A program made the position numbers and the translations under genes. A DNA stretch of 64,000 nucleotides, from contig WBMV01007730.1 of the NCBI GenBank assembly GCA_013396655.1, forward strand, positions 1 through 64,000, read 5' to 3'. This stretch comes from Campylorhamphus procurvoides. Taxonomy: Eukaryota; Chordata; Aves; Passeriformes; Dendrocolaptidae. Below are positions 1 through 12,200 of this stretch, piece after piece (position 1 is the first letter of the stretch; each line of letters starts with the position of its first letter). A model generated the notes under the pieces. That model did not search any database and had not been told where the DNA came from. It saw nothing but the letters and a program-made list of their open reading frames with translations.

Positions 1-137
1 GGCCGCGTTGCCCGCCCGGCCCGGCGGAGGGAGGCAGCGGGCACCCACCCGCCGGGACCCCGGCCAGACCCTCGGGACTGCCCGGCTCCCCGCGGGTGGC
101 GCGGAGCGGGTTCGACTCTTCCCTCTGCCCTGGCAGG
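1..137 (+). promoter_or_regulatory. WNT6: WNT6 proximal 5' flank / 5' UTR, CpG-rich
   Basis: GC-rich, CpG-dense sequence directly upstream of the WNT6 start codon, typical of a CpG-island promoter. The window begins inside it, so the transcription start cannot be placed. No TATA box is visible. The last 25 bases form a pyrimidine-rich tract ending in CAG right before the ATG, so part of this stretch could be a 5' UTR intron end rather than exon. Confidence 0.6.
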
Positions 138-214
138 ATGCTGCCTTCCTCCCGGACCCAGCTGGGGCTCTTCTTCATCCTCCTGTGCCCCGCCAATATC
201 ATCGGGCTCTGGTG
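138..214 (+). CDS. WNT6: WNT6 coding exon 1 (signal peptide)
   Basis: ATG with A at −3. Encodes 25 codons plus two bases of the W26 codon: a polar start, then the hydrophobic LGLFFILLCPANIIG core and the LWW that begins the conserved LWWAVGSP segment. The donor is TG|GTGAGT, phase 2, and joins the G at 8644 to restore TGG. Confidence 0.95.
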
Positions 215-3200
215 GTGAGTAGGACATCCCCAGGGGGAAATGCAGGAGGACACGCAGGGTCCCTCGATCTCCAGGGGTGGTCCCCCCACCCCGGCTTAAG
301 AATTACAGAGTCCTCCGCACCCAGGACACTACTTGGGTGGGGACTGCTGCTTGCTGGCCATGAGGATTCAGATCGGGCACTCACATGCTGTCAGGGCTTG
401 GGCACACAAGTGTGTTGGGGACACCAGGCTGCGGGACCCCAGGTGTATGGGCACACAGGTCCTGTGGGGAGAGCTGCAGTCTGCCTCCCTGCACCCCAAG
501 CCTTCTGCCTGGGAGGGTTGTATGCCTGAGGGGTAAAGAAGGGGGGTAGGGGTTTCCAGACCCCTCCAGTAAGTCAACTTTAATTAAAAGCCGGAGGGTC
601 CCTACTGTGTCCCCCCCTGAACGGTGGCCTGGACACGGCAGGGACAAAACCCCTATTTGTAATAGTGCCTTCATCAAAGGCAGAGACAGTGGTTTACAGG
701 ATACCAGAGGGGGTGGGGGATTCATTACAGGCACGGAGCTGGGACCCAGCCTTGGAAAGCCCAGGTATCTGTCGAAACATGAACTATTTAAATCTATTAA
801 GAATTTCACCCAGCCTGTCTTTATCCGGTTTTAAGTGCTTAGATTCCAGCTCCCCGGCGTGCCGTCCGGGCTATCATTCATTATCTAAGGCTATTCGTCT
901 CCACATTGTCACACTCTTTTGACCCCTAAAATAAAGCTCTCCATATGCCTTTCCCCTCCCGCTCCCCTTCCTGCCCAGCAGTGATTTATTCCACATCGCC
1001 ATTCCCTTTGCTAGCCCTGGCTCAAGGGATGCAGGGCAAAAGCAGGGGCTTTGGTGAGTGTAAATGGTGTTGTTATGGTCAGTTGTACACCAGCTGAGAG
1101 TTTGTCCCCAGAGTACAAGCACTGTATTTATTGCCAGGCAAGGATTTAACATGGGTCTGAGAGGGGCTTGCCTTGCTTTTTTTCCTAGAGGAGCGAATGA
1201 GGCAGGGCAAGCCCTGGCCGGGGAGGGTGTCTGTGGATCTCCATGCTCCCTGCCGCCCACCTCAGGGTAGCTGTGCCATCACAGGGCACATTCCTTTCTT
1301 CTGCCTGAGACCTGCTGTTTTACCCTGGCTAATTCTCGGACCCATACACGGCTGTCCCTTCACTTCTCCATCCTTTCTCTGCCCCACCCTTGCCAATATC
1401 CATCCGGTGAGCCCTCACCTCCAATGTCAGGACATTTGCCTAAGACTGGAGCAGGTAGAGGGGAAGGAGAAGTTCATTTGCCTTCAGTTCAGGAACACGC
1501 AGACAGCACTGGCAAGGGCAGGGTGCAGGGATACTGCTGCCCCCTGCCCTGGCTGCTCAGAGACACATCTCACCGTGGAGCCTGGGTCCTGCTGGTGCTG
1601 TGACCATGCCATGCGTGTGCTGGCAGCACTGGCTTGGGGAGATTAGCAGGATTTGGCAGAGGAGGGCAAGGGGTCAAGCTTGTTTTTTCTTCTTTTAAAA
1701 AAGAAGAAGGAAAGGAACCTTTAATTTAAGAATAATAACTCAGCTGCCTGCAGCACAAGTGAATGCACCAGGCAGTGGAATGGCTGCAGGGAGATCACCA
1801 GCTCGCACTCTGCTTTGCTCTAGAGCCAGTGAGCCTGGAGGAGGTGGAGGTGGTGTGTGGATGAGGCCACCAGCACCACCAAACGAACGTGCTGGGCTTC
1901 CTGGGAGAGGGCATAGGAGCAGCTGGATGATTCACGAGCTGGTTCCCTCAGAGCTTGGGGTTTTAACCCTCAGCTGAGATCATTCCTCATTTTCAGGGAG
2001 CCCTTCCTGTGCAGGAGAAAGAAGTCCAAGCACTGCCTGGCCCCTTGAACCAGCTCAAGACAGGCATCTTTCCATATGCCTGCTGCTAGTACTGGTCCCT
2101 TCTCCCAGGTCTGGGTAGCACTGGTGTCCGTGGGTTTTACTATTGGTGGCAGGGGGTTCAGAGGTGCAGTTGTGTGTTGTGCCAGAGTTCCTGGAAGCCC
2201 CAGGACTGGTGGCATTGATAGAGCTGTTCCATGCTGTTGCTGCCACGGATGCATAGGGACTTCAGTGGCATGCTTACGTGTGTGCAACACTGGGCACCTG
2301 TGGGTGCTTAGCCAAGGGGGCATGTTCCCCTGAGCAAGAAAGGAACGTCTTTACTGCCCTCCCCATCCCAGCCCTGAATGCATTAGCTGTGTGGTGGTGG
2401 GAACACAGGAGTTGCCTGTTTGAAGCAATTTTTTTTCTCCCACTGGTGACAAACAAATTCGTGAGAGTGGCATGGTGGGGTGTAGCTGGGTTGGGTCCCA
2501 GGAGGAACAGCACCCAGGCAAGACACACAGGTTTTAGCAAGAGCAGAGTTAATTAAAACCATGACACCTGGCCCCTAAATGGGTTGTAACTACACTTGTT
2601 GGGGTGCTGGCAGATGGCTGCATCTACGGAAAAAGGTTCAAGTGTGATGTACGAGCACTGACATCATACTAGTGACGTTGTAGCCTGAGAAAGAGCATCC
2701 TCATTGCGTTAGGATGCCCCCAGAGTGCTCACTGAAGATACAGTCACCCCTATCCTACACCCCCTGTGCCCCTGTGTCTAAGAAGAAGCAAAGGTACAGG
2801 GGAACAGGCAGGCACAGACCTTTCCATGGCAGAAGGGAGCAGGCTATGGTCAGTGCCAATGGAGGATGTGTCACTCAGATGCTGCTGGTACCTTGGTTAG
2901 TGCCAAGCTGCAGGGAATAGGCTCTCCTTTCTCCCAGCAGCCCTGTAAATTCTCATTCTTCCTCCTCCTCTCTTCTTGACATGTTTCTCACCCAGCTCCT
3001 TGTGCAACAGTGATTTTTCCCTGATCAGGACAAATAGGACTGCCTGGGGCTCCTGGGCTGGCCCAGAAGGTGCAGGGATACAGGGCAGGCAAACCTGGTG
3101 TCTGAGAAGCCCCAGGCAGGTTCAGGGCATGATTTCAGCCAAGCTGGTTTGTGGTTGGGCTGTGCTTGCAGCAACAGAAGCACTGTGGGGATGGGGGTGA

Positions 3201-6200
3201 GCAAAGCCGGGCTTCCTGAGTAGCCATTGGCTTTCCATGGTCATGGCTGAGAGCAGCTGGGAGATGGAAGAGAGAACAAGGGAGAAAACCACCACATTGA
3301 GATGTGCTCCACTCCAGCTGTGGGTCTGATGGGACCGGGAGGGATGGACACCTGCACTCCATCTTCTTCCAATCCATGCACCGGGGCAGCGCACCACCAG
3401 GTTTTCATGGGGCTTCTTCAGAGGCACTCAGGGAGGACCCACTCACCAGCACCTGTGGTTCTACCCTTGCTTCAGGGAGTCCCAGTCTCACATCCCCAGG
3501 GCCACACACCTCTTGATGGTTTCATGCACCAGTGGCCTCCTCTTCTCTTCCACTGCCCTGACGAGCACCCACGCTGTGCAGAGCCTGTAAGGGCAGGCTG
3601 CTGGGTTGTAGGGCCCTGCCTGCATGACTTAGGGTGAGCACTGTGAGTCACCCCCTGGGCTTGCTGGCCTATAACTGCGACCCCATGGCACCCAGCAGAC
3701 TGGGCTGCCCAACCATCCCAGGCATGCCCTCACCCCTGGAGCAGCACCATATGGACAGCAATGAATCTCTCAGTGTGGGAGCCCCTGACTGGTGCCATTT
3801 CCTTGTACCTCTGCTGGGGCAGCTGCTGACACGCTGGGTTTTTCAAAGGGAAAATGTTTCCCTTGCACTTTTTGAGACTGCTACTTGCTCCAGCATTGGG
3901 CTACTTGTGTTCTCCCTCAAAGGCAGCTAAACTTTCCCCCATGCCATCCCTTGTCCCTGCTCCTGGTCACATCCACTCTCCCATGGTGATACTGATGCTC
4001 CCCAGCCCTGCACTACACATAGCCCAAACTGGAGGGCTTGTCTGGGCTTTACATCAGAGGCTTGACCCCTTCAAATACCCCTTATATAGGAGAGTGCTGG
4101 GCAAAGCTGGACACACTCCAATGTCTGCCTAGGCTTTGCAGGGTCCTGCCACCACATGTAGCACCTGCATGTGGGCATAAGCTAGCCCAGCCCTGACGCC
4201 ACCCCAGCTCCAGCCTCTGCCAGCACTCAGAGGAAGAACACAGTGACTATAGGGGGGGTGGATCTCTTCTTATCCCAGCCCTTCCAGGGTTTGGACACAG
4301 CTTTAGGACCACCACCTCTGCAGGAGCCTGCTGCATCCATCGTCCCTGTACCTGTAGCACAAGTTTAGGCAGCTCCTGTTGGTGAGCATCTGGCCTCAGC
4401 ATGACCCTGCAGCCAGCAGGTCTATGGGTTGATGCCGTGCCATGCCAAAGCCTCTTTTCTTTAGGCAGCTTCCCAGCTGTTTGCATTACATCCTTGAAAA
4501 GGAGGTGTAAAGAGGAGAGCAGGGAATAGGGTCCCTCTGCTCTCTTCAACCCACCGTATTTCCTGCTCTAGCAGTGCCCCTGGTCCTGCTCAGCAGAGGA
4601 ACCTTGGCTATGCCCGCCCCGGGGCAGTGACTTGCTGCTTACTCACCACACCCTCATGGGCTTCCCGCTCTGTTTTCCACACCCGGCTGTCTCGGTTAGA
4701 GGCAGCACCCACGCATCTCCCTGGGTGAGGGGCTGAGGGCCCGCCACACGCCTGTATGGGCTGAAGGGGAAGCTGGCTGGGTGAAAATTCATCTGTGTGT
4801 CCCCGTCGCCCTGTTTGCAGGCGAAGAGATGGGCTCCCTTTGGGTTCGACTTCCTTGTAAGGCTGTCACTCAGTGTGACATCATTGTGTGGGACATGAGG
4901 TAACCTGTTCCCCCAAGGGATGGATCTTGGTTCTCCAGGTCTGGCATCCTGCAATTCTTACCGCTCCAAGTGGGTGCAGAAGCACCTGTGGGCTCAGAGT
5001 AATGAGCTGGCTACCCTAGCACATAGCATTCTCCTCGTGAAGGCATCCAGGGGCTGGGATAGAGACCCGAATACAAGGCAAAACATGCCCTTACTACCCC
5101 ATAGCCAAGTCCCATTGCCACATGGGAACACTCAGGCAACGGTACTCAATGGGTGCAGAAATGGCAGGTCCAACATAGAGCTGGCATGGCACAATCACTG
5201 CTCTCCCTTGGGGTGTCAGGGCCATCAGGACCAAAGAAGCCATTTTTCACCCAAGATATGTGTGCCACTTTTGAAGGGTGACCATCTTCTTCCTCACTGC
5301 ATGGTTCTGCCAGCATCACTCCTTTTGCTTTCTGCAAACCGGGACTTCACTGGCTCCCCTTGATCACAGTCTGCTGGCAGGGGCCAGGAGAAGTCTTGGT
5401 TCACGCCACTCCCATGTCCAAGGGAAAGATGGTGACTTGAGCCAGGCTCTTTCATCTATGATTTTGGCTAGGAATGAGACTGGGACATACTGAAGGTTCC
5501 ATGACCATGACCTGAGCTGGAAAAAGCTGGTGATTATGGCTTTTAGGAACCCTTGACTTTATTGCAGCAGGGACAGCATCCAGAGCAGAGGGGTTGCATC
5601 AGAAGCCCCAGTGACCCCTGTTTGCTGTTTGTCACTGGGCTCAGGCTGTGGCTGTGGACAGCCTAAAAGATGACAGCAGCAGTTTGGTGGTGGATTGCAG
5701 CTTCTTTTTGGTGTCTCAGTCTCCCCTTTCACCAATGGGCATTGTTTCCCTTACACAGGGGTGACGGGAATAAGGTCAGAAAGTGGGGCTCATCACCCTA
5801 TCTTCTTTTGGGTCAAGTCAGCAGCCACCCAGCAGCAGTTCTGGCAGCCAGAAGGGCGCCGGGGGCAAGCAGGAGGGATGCTGCGAGCTGCTGAGCCTGG
5901 CTGGGGGCTCCCAGGCAGGAGGTGGTGGCAGGGAGGGGGGTAGCGGGGGTGCCTCAGGCAAGTGACGGGGAGCCGGGCTGGCGACCCTGTTCCTTCACCA
6001 GGGCAGGGGGAGGAGTGCCCAGCGGCAGAGGTGGGGCACCTTAATTGTAGATGCGGGAGGCCTTGGAGCAGGACAAGCTCAGGCAGATCTGGGCCCTGTG
6101 CCGGAGCCTTTGCCAAAGTGGTAGCAGTTTGGCAGCATTTTTCTTGCCCTTGTCTCCCCCCATTCTCCCCCCCTCTCTGAACCCTCCAAAGCAAAACAGC

Positions 6201-9200
6201 TCTTGGGCTCCCGGCAGCCTCCCTGCGCCAGAAAGTGGAGCCCAGCGGAAATTAATATTGTGTTGGACTTAGTCAGCCCACCCCACGCCTCGTCGGCATG
6301 GACAGCAGGCTCCTGCACTCTCCTGCCAGCCTTGCCACTGCCTGGACCATGGGTGGGGACCCCCGCAGTGCCGGTGAGCCACCCGCCACCCCCCAGCCCC
6401 GTAGGGCTGAGCTCTTCTTCTCAGCTTGATCCAGCGGGCCGGGGTGAGCTGCAGTTCAGTATTTGATCTGACGGCCCCGGGGTGAATGCATCATTTTTAT
6501 ATGAGTACAAAGAGTCATTTCTTAATGAAAGTCCCATCCTGGCTCCCCTTCCTTCCAACCCCACTGGAAGAAGCGGCCAAAGCTCCACTGTCCTGTTGTA
6601 GATGTCAGGAGTCCACCGCCCTCAAGGAGAGCGAGCTTGGAGCCCAACACAGAGGCTTGGATTCCCTGTGTGGTTATTGCAGGATTGGACTGGACAGATT
6701 TTCTGGTTGCTTTCCACATGGGCTTCAGTTTTCCCATCTATGGGGGGACCTGTGCCAGATAAGCCACAGCTGTGCAGTGCTTCCACAGCTGCCCCATCCC
6801 TTTAGAGAGGGGCCTGTGAATTATGCAGCAAAGAGAAACTGAGATGATGGGAGCAAAGGCAGGTGGGTTCTCCCTGGCAGGCGTGTGGGCTTGCCTCAGT
6901 TTCCCTGATGGAGGTCTCCTTTCCAGGCTGTGCATCTCTGTTGAGCTGTTTAACCCTTTGAACCTCCAGCCAAAGCATAAGGGTTTCTTTTCCAGGCTGT
7001 GCGAGAGAGCACGTCCTCCCCAAGCCCAGCTGGGGTCTGATAGGCAGGAGATGCAAGCAGCTGGAAAGACTAACATGGGGCAGGAGAATCCTGGTGGAAC
7101 TTTGAGCTCCAGACAAAGGGCTTGGAGGTGGTTTGCACCTGGGACAGGATGGCAAGCAAAGTCCTGCACCCCCCCAGCTTGGAGAGCATGAAAAGGAAAC
7201 CCAGAACACAGTTATACTCTGAGATTCAGCTTGTGATTTTTGAGCCCCTGGGGCTTGGCCAGACTATAAAGCTCTGGGTTTGGAAGCTGCAATGCAGCTG
7301 ATGCTCCCCAGCGAGTGGGGCTGATGGCAGCACAGGCTGCCCAAGCACTGCTTTTCAGGGGACCCCAGTGAATGTGGCCTCACAATCCTCAGGCATCCCT
7401 TAGTACTGGGGTATGCTGAGCCCAGCCTAGAGGTTCTGTGGGCATCCACGGACAGGAAAATCATGTTTTTGAGCAGGATGAGCTCTGAGCCCACAGAAGC
7501 GCCACTGGAGGTAAGGCAGGGCTGAGTGGGGCTGTGCTTAGTATGCTAAATTCGTGTGGCCACATTGTCTCCTTGCTACAGGATGGGAGGCATGGGTGGG
7601 AGGCTGTCAGAGTGGCAAGCTCGCCCTGTAACCACTGCAGCTCTGGTGTTTCCGGTGTTGCCCAGGGCAGAGCTGGAGCATCACCTGCCTCAGCATGGGG
7701 CATAATGCTGGCAGGCTGCATAGTTGCATGAGTTGTGCTGTGGAGGACACTCCGGGCGAAATGGGTGGGGAAAACACAGGAGTTTCTGTAGCCAGCGGCA
7801 CACTGGGGAGCATGGTGCCATGCTCAGACTTTGCCTTCCAGCCCAGAGAGCCAGGCACCTCACTCCAGCTGTGCTGGCAAGGAGGAGCCGCCTCTGACAT
7901 GGGCCCAGCTGAGACTTGCCCTCCCGCGCTGGCATTGGCAGAGTTCGCGATGCCACCTGCATCCCTCCCTCGCACTCCCTCACCCGCCTGTAGTTCCATT
8001 CCCTGGAGCTAGTGCCTGGATTCAGGGAGGTGAGCACAAGAACCTGGCCAGCAGCCAAGGTGCTTTATCACTGGCAAGGTCACTCATCTAGTCTCCCACG
8101 GGGTAAAGCAGCGAGCCCCCCCGGAGACGGGGAGATGCACCAAGAGCACTTGCTGGGCTCCTTGCTGTGTCCACGACTCTGGGAGATGCAGTTGCATTGG
8201 GCATCAGTCACACTGTGATGCCAAGGCTGAGTTGGGTCAGTGCCAGACCCAAAGAGCAGGTGCTGAGTAGCACAGTACCTCTGCTGTCCCCCATCAGGGA
8301 CACTGCCATCACCGCAGGAATGTCCCCAAGGGTGTGGAGTGGTATGTGCCAGCATCATCCTATAGTCAGTCACATGGTGGAGGATCCCCTCCACTCCCCA
8401 ACAGGTTGGACAGGGCTGAGGGTATCCTCTGGGTGATGGCACACAGGTGCCACCCATATGATCTGTCCTGTCCTCCCTGCATACCTTTCTCTCTCCCCTT
8501 GTCACCCTGGCTCAGCACTGAGATGTCACTGCCCTGCAGCCCTGCTCCATTCCTGGGACCAGGTCTGGTCATGCTCCATCCCCACCTTGCGTCCTCCTGG
8601 GCTTAGGTGCTGGTTTTGCTCTGCTCGCTGTCCCCTCCTGCAGGGCAGTGGGGAGCCCCCTGGTCATGGACCCAAACAGCATCTGCCGCAAGACGAAGCG
8701 GCTGGCAGGCAAACAGGCGGAGCTGTGCCAGCTGGAGCCAGAGATTGTGCAGGAGGTGGCCAAGGGCACCAAGCTGGGCGTTCGGGAGTGCCAGTACCAA
8801 TTCCGCTTTCGCCGCTGGAACTGCACCAGCCACAGCAAGTACTTCGGCAAGATCCTGCAGCAGGGTAAGGCCAGTGCTTCCTCAGCCTCCCATTTTCCAA
8901 AAAGCCTCCAGTTCGGTCACATACCTCCGCAGGACTCCTGGGGCAGAGTCCTGGCATGCAAACCTCTGTGTGTGTGTGTGTGTGTGCATGCGTGCACACA
9001 CGTGTATGTGTGTGTGTGTGCGCGTGTGTATGTATAGGGGGCTGCTCAGCGTTCCCTGGTGCAGTCACAGTGAGGTTTTACTGCCGGGACATGTCTCCCC
9101 GTGTTGTAATGAAGCAATTACCGATGCTCCCAGACAGCGCGGGGCTTCATGAAGCCTAAGAATGCACCCTCGTCTGGCAGTGATTTACTGCTCCCCCAGG

Positions 9201-12200
9201 ACCCCAGGGTGTGCTGGGGGAGGGGGCCTGGGTGGGAGGCAGTGCGCAGCTGCTGGGAGCTGCCCCTCACCCTGTGGGTGCCCTTCATATCCCTCCTCCT
9301 GGCCTTGCAGGGAGCAGAGAAGAGGAGTGCTTGTCCCCTGTTCTTCTGTCCCTGGGTGGGCATCCTGATGTCACCCCAAGGAACAGGGCCAGGTGGCAGG
9401 AAAGGATGTACAAGTCTCAGCCAGGTGGATACAGTGGTCCGAACCTGGTCCAGCTACATCCAAGTCAGAGCAGAGGCAGAGCAAGAGGGCACCTGTGCAT
9501 GTGTAAGGGATGGGAAAGTCCTGCCATGCTCCCAAGGGAAAGAGGCTGGGGATGAATGGTGCTTCAAGCAAACGGTGGACGCTTGAAGCACCTCAGGCTC
9601 GTAGGATCACTTAGTGGGAGGTGAGTTTAGTCCTGCCCCTGTTCACATGTTGGTCCCTGTGCCATAGCAGATGAAGATGCTGGAGAAAGCCCCAGTCTCC
9701 TTGGCCGTCACATCTGTTGGTGCATAGGCAGGCCAAGGCAAAGTGGGTATGTCCTTAGGCCATGCAGAGGGGTCAGGGGGCCTCCCTGGGGGTATTGGAA
9801 AGGGTGGGGTGCCCTGAGCACCCAGTGACTGCAGGTACCAGTGGGAATCAGAGCTGAAGCCCTGAGGGAGACACTGGCCTGTTGAAGGAGGACAGGCTCA
9901 TTTTGTAGTTGTGGGCTCCCAACACAGGGAGATGTATTCACTCAAGTGGTGAAAAGCCAGGGCACATGGGGGACACTCTTGCTTCTGGAGTCATCTATTT
10001 TCACCACAACCTGGCAGCGACGCAGGTGGGATCTCTGCTAGGCAGGGATCCAGGATGAAAGTGGGGTGGTACCAGAATATAAGGGCCAAACCATGTGGGG
10101 AGTGAGGTACTTGTTGATGAGCTGCCAGGTACTCAGGAGCAGCTTGGGTTGGAGGAGGCACAGACATACCAGGCATGGGGATGCTGAAGGAGCCACCACA
10201 TTGGTTCAGCCTCGTTGCTAGGGTGGTAGAGATAAGCAGTGTCCTGGGAACAGTGATGAGTTTGGGAGTCCCTGGCACTCTGAGGACATAGGGCATCCTA
10301 GGTAGAGGTGTGGAGGTCCTCAAGGCCATAACATAGGTGTCAGAAGCCCTGCACTGAGAGATACCAGCAGGCACCATCCTTCCTGTAAGCCTGCAGAGAC
10401 TGTGTAAACCATCCCAGAATTTTTGGGGTTCCCAGTTCCATCAGATGAGTACCTCCCATCCAATATCCTTCTCTATCCAAGGATGCTGCAATGGGCTCCT
10501 ATTTCCAGTCATGGTCTCCTTGGCACTGACATAGGTGTCTCCTCTTCCCTCCCTGCCGCCTGTGGCAGGCATAGCATGCCAGGGCAGGCTGGCCTAGGGG
10601 AGCCATGTGTCTGAAGGAGCTGTCAGAGGAGCGGCATCCCTTGGGGGCCCGGCTGGCAGGGTGGCATGGGGACCTCTGCCAGCTGCAGGCTGCCTGCTGA
10701 AGGCTCTGACATCTCCAGGCAGGAGCAGACAGGTGGTTGGGTGGCTTTGAGGCCAGGAGGGCTTGGGGAGGGGATGGCATCCCCTGGGTGGCACTGCCAA
10801 AAAGGCACCATCATGCCCAGTTCCTGCTAACACCAATGGGACTCAGGTGCTGGTTGGGCTTTTGGAGGAGCCACTCATGGACCTGGTACCCTGGAATCCT
10901 TCTTCCCACAACCCCCTCTCAAATCAGAATGCTGAAGATGGGAGGGATGGGGCATCCCCCAAAACTCACCTTCCCCTCCCTCCCCAGGAATCCCCTGTGT
11001 GTCATCACCCTGGGCCAGCCTTGTCCTGGCATTTGGGTGGGCAGGGGTTCGGCGGGCATGGAGCAGCGGGATTATGGGAGCCCAGTGAGCAGGGTGCCGC
11101 GCCCCCTCTGCCAGAATCCCCCGCTGGCTGCTGCTGCGAGCGGCAGGTCCGGGCAGGGGAAAGATGATTGGAATTTTTGTCCCGGAGCAGAGAGAGACAG
11201 GAGCAAATACTAATAATAAATAATCCTGCAGGGTGGAGGCTGTGCCGGTGGAGAGAGGGGGGCAGGCAGAGCCCCGTGGCAAAGCAGGTATGGGGGGAGA
11301 GCGGGCGGCACAGCTTCATCGCTGTCACCCTGTAGAGGGGTGAGTGGCACCCTCTGTGTCCCTCGCAGCGTTTCTCTCCACGTACCAGTTTGCCGCTGGG
11401 GATGGGATTTTTACTGCTTGGAGGGATATTGCAGGGTAGTGTCAGGAAGCTGTGAGTACCACCTGGGACTGCTCTCTGCTCCCTGAGCTTCCCTCTTTCC
11501 TATGGGGCAGCACCCATCCTTGCAAAGGAAGATAGGAGATTTGTTGCTTCTCTGCAGCTGGGGTGGAGGAACACTGGCAGGGTCTGGCCATCCCCCACAT
11601 TCTTCATATCTGCTTGCAAGAGGAAGCTCCTGCCCCAGGCAGCCTGATCCAGGGTGGGTGCATTACCCAGGGAACAGTACTGAGCACGGATGAAGGGAGA
11701 GAAGGGGGAGGTCGCAGCTCCCGTGGGATGCTAGCCCGGGGAGGCGGGGGCGGTACTTTATTTGCAGAGTCTTTGCCGGAGCTTACCCCATATCCTGGCC
11801 CTGTCTGTTCTTCTGCAGACATCCGTGAAACTGCCTTCGTGTATGCCATCACGGCGGCCGGAGTGAGCCACGCCATCACACAGGCGTGCAGCATGGGAGA
11901 GCTGCTGCAGTGCGGCTGCGAGCTGACACGGAGCCGGGCTCCCCCGTCCCCGACGGCGGGTCCGGGCACGGAGGGCACGGCCTGGGAGTGGGGCGGCTGT
12001 GGGGACGATGTGCAGTTCGGCTACGAGAAATCCCAGCAGTTCATGGATGCCAAGAACAAGAAAGGCAAAAATGACATCCGAGCTCTTATCGACCTGCACA
12101 ACAATGAAGCTGGGCGCTTGGTAAGGCCCTTGCCACTCCCTGTCCTCTGTAGGCATCACGCCCTGTGCCCCCACCTAGGTCAGCCCTCCACGTTCAATTT

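Noticed and set aside
107..118. GGTTCGACTC resembling a Pol III B box near WNT6
   Set aside because: No A box or cloverleaf around it; chance match.
3740..3760. REST/NRSF-like half-sites CAGCACC and GGACAGC
   Set aside because: The halves are separated by ATAT, two bases more than the canonical motif, so binding is doubtful.
8664..9068. Open frames with repeated cysteine/valine or threonine/histidine runs
   Set aside because: Products of the (GT)n microsatellite and shadows of WNT6 exon 2.
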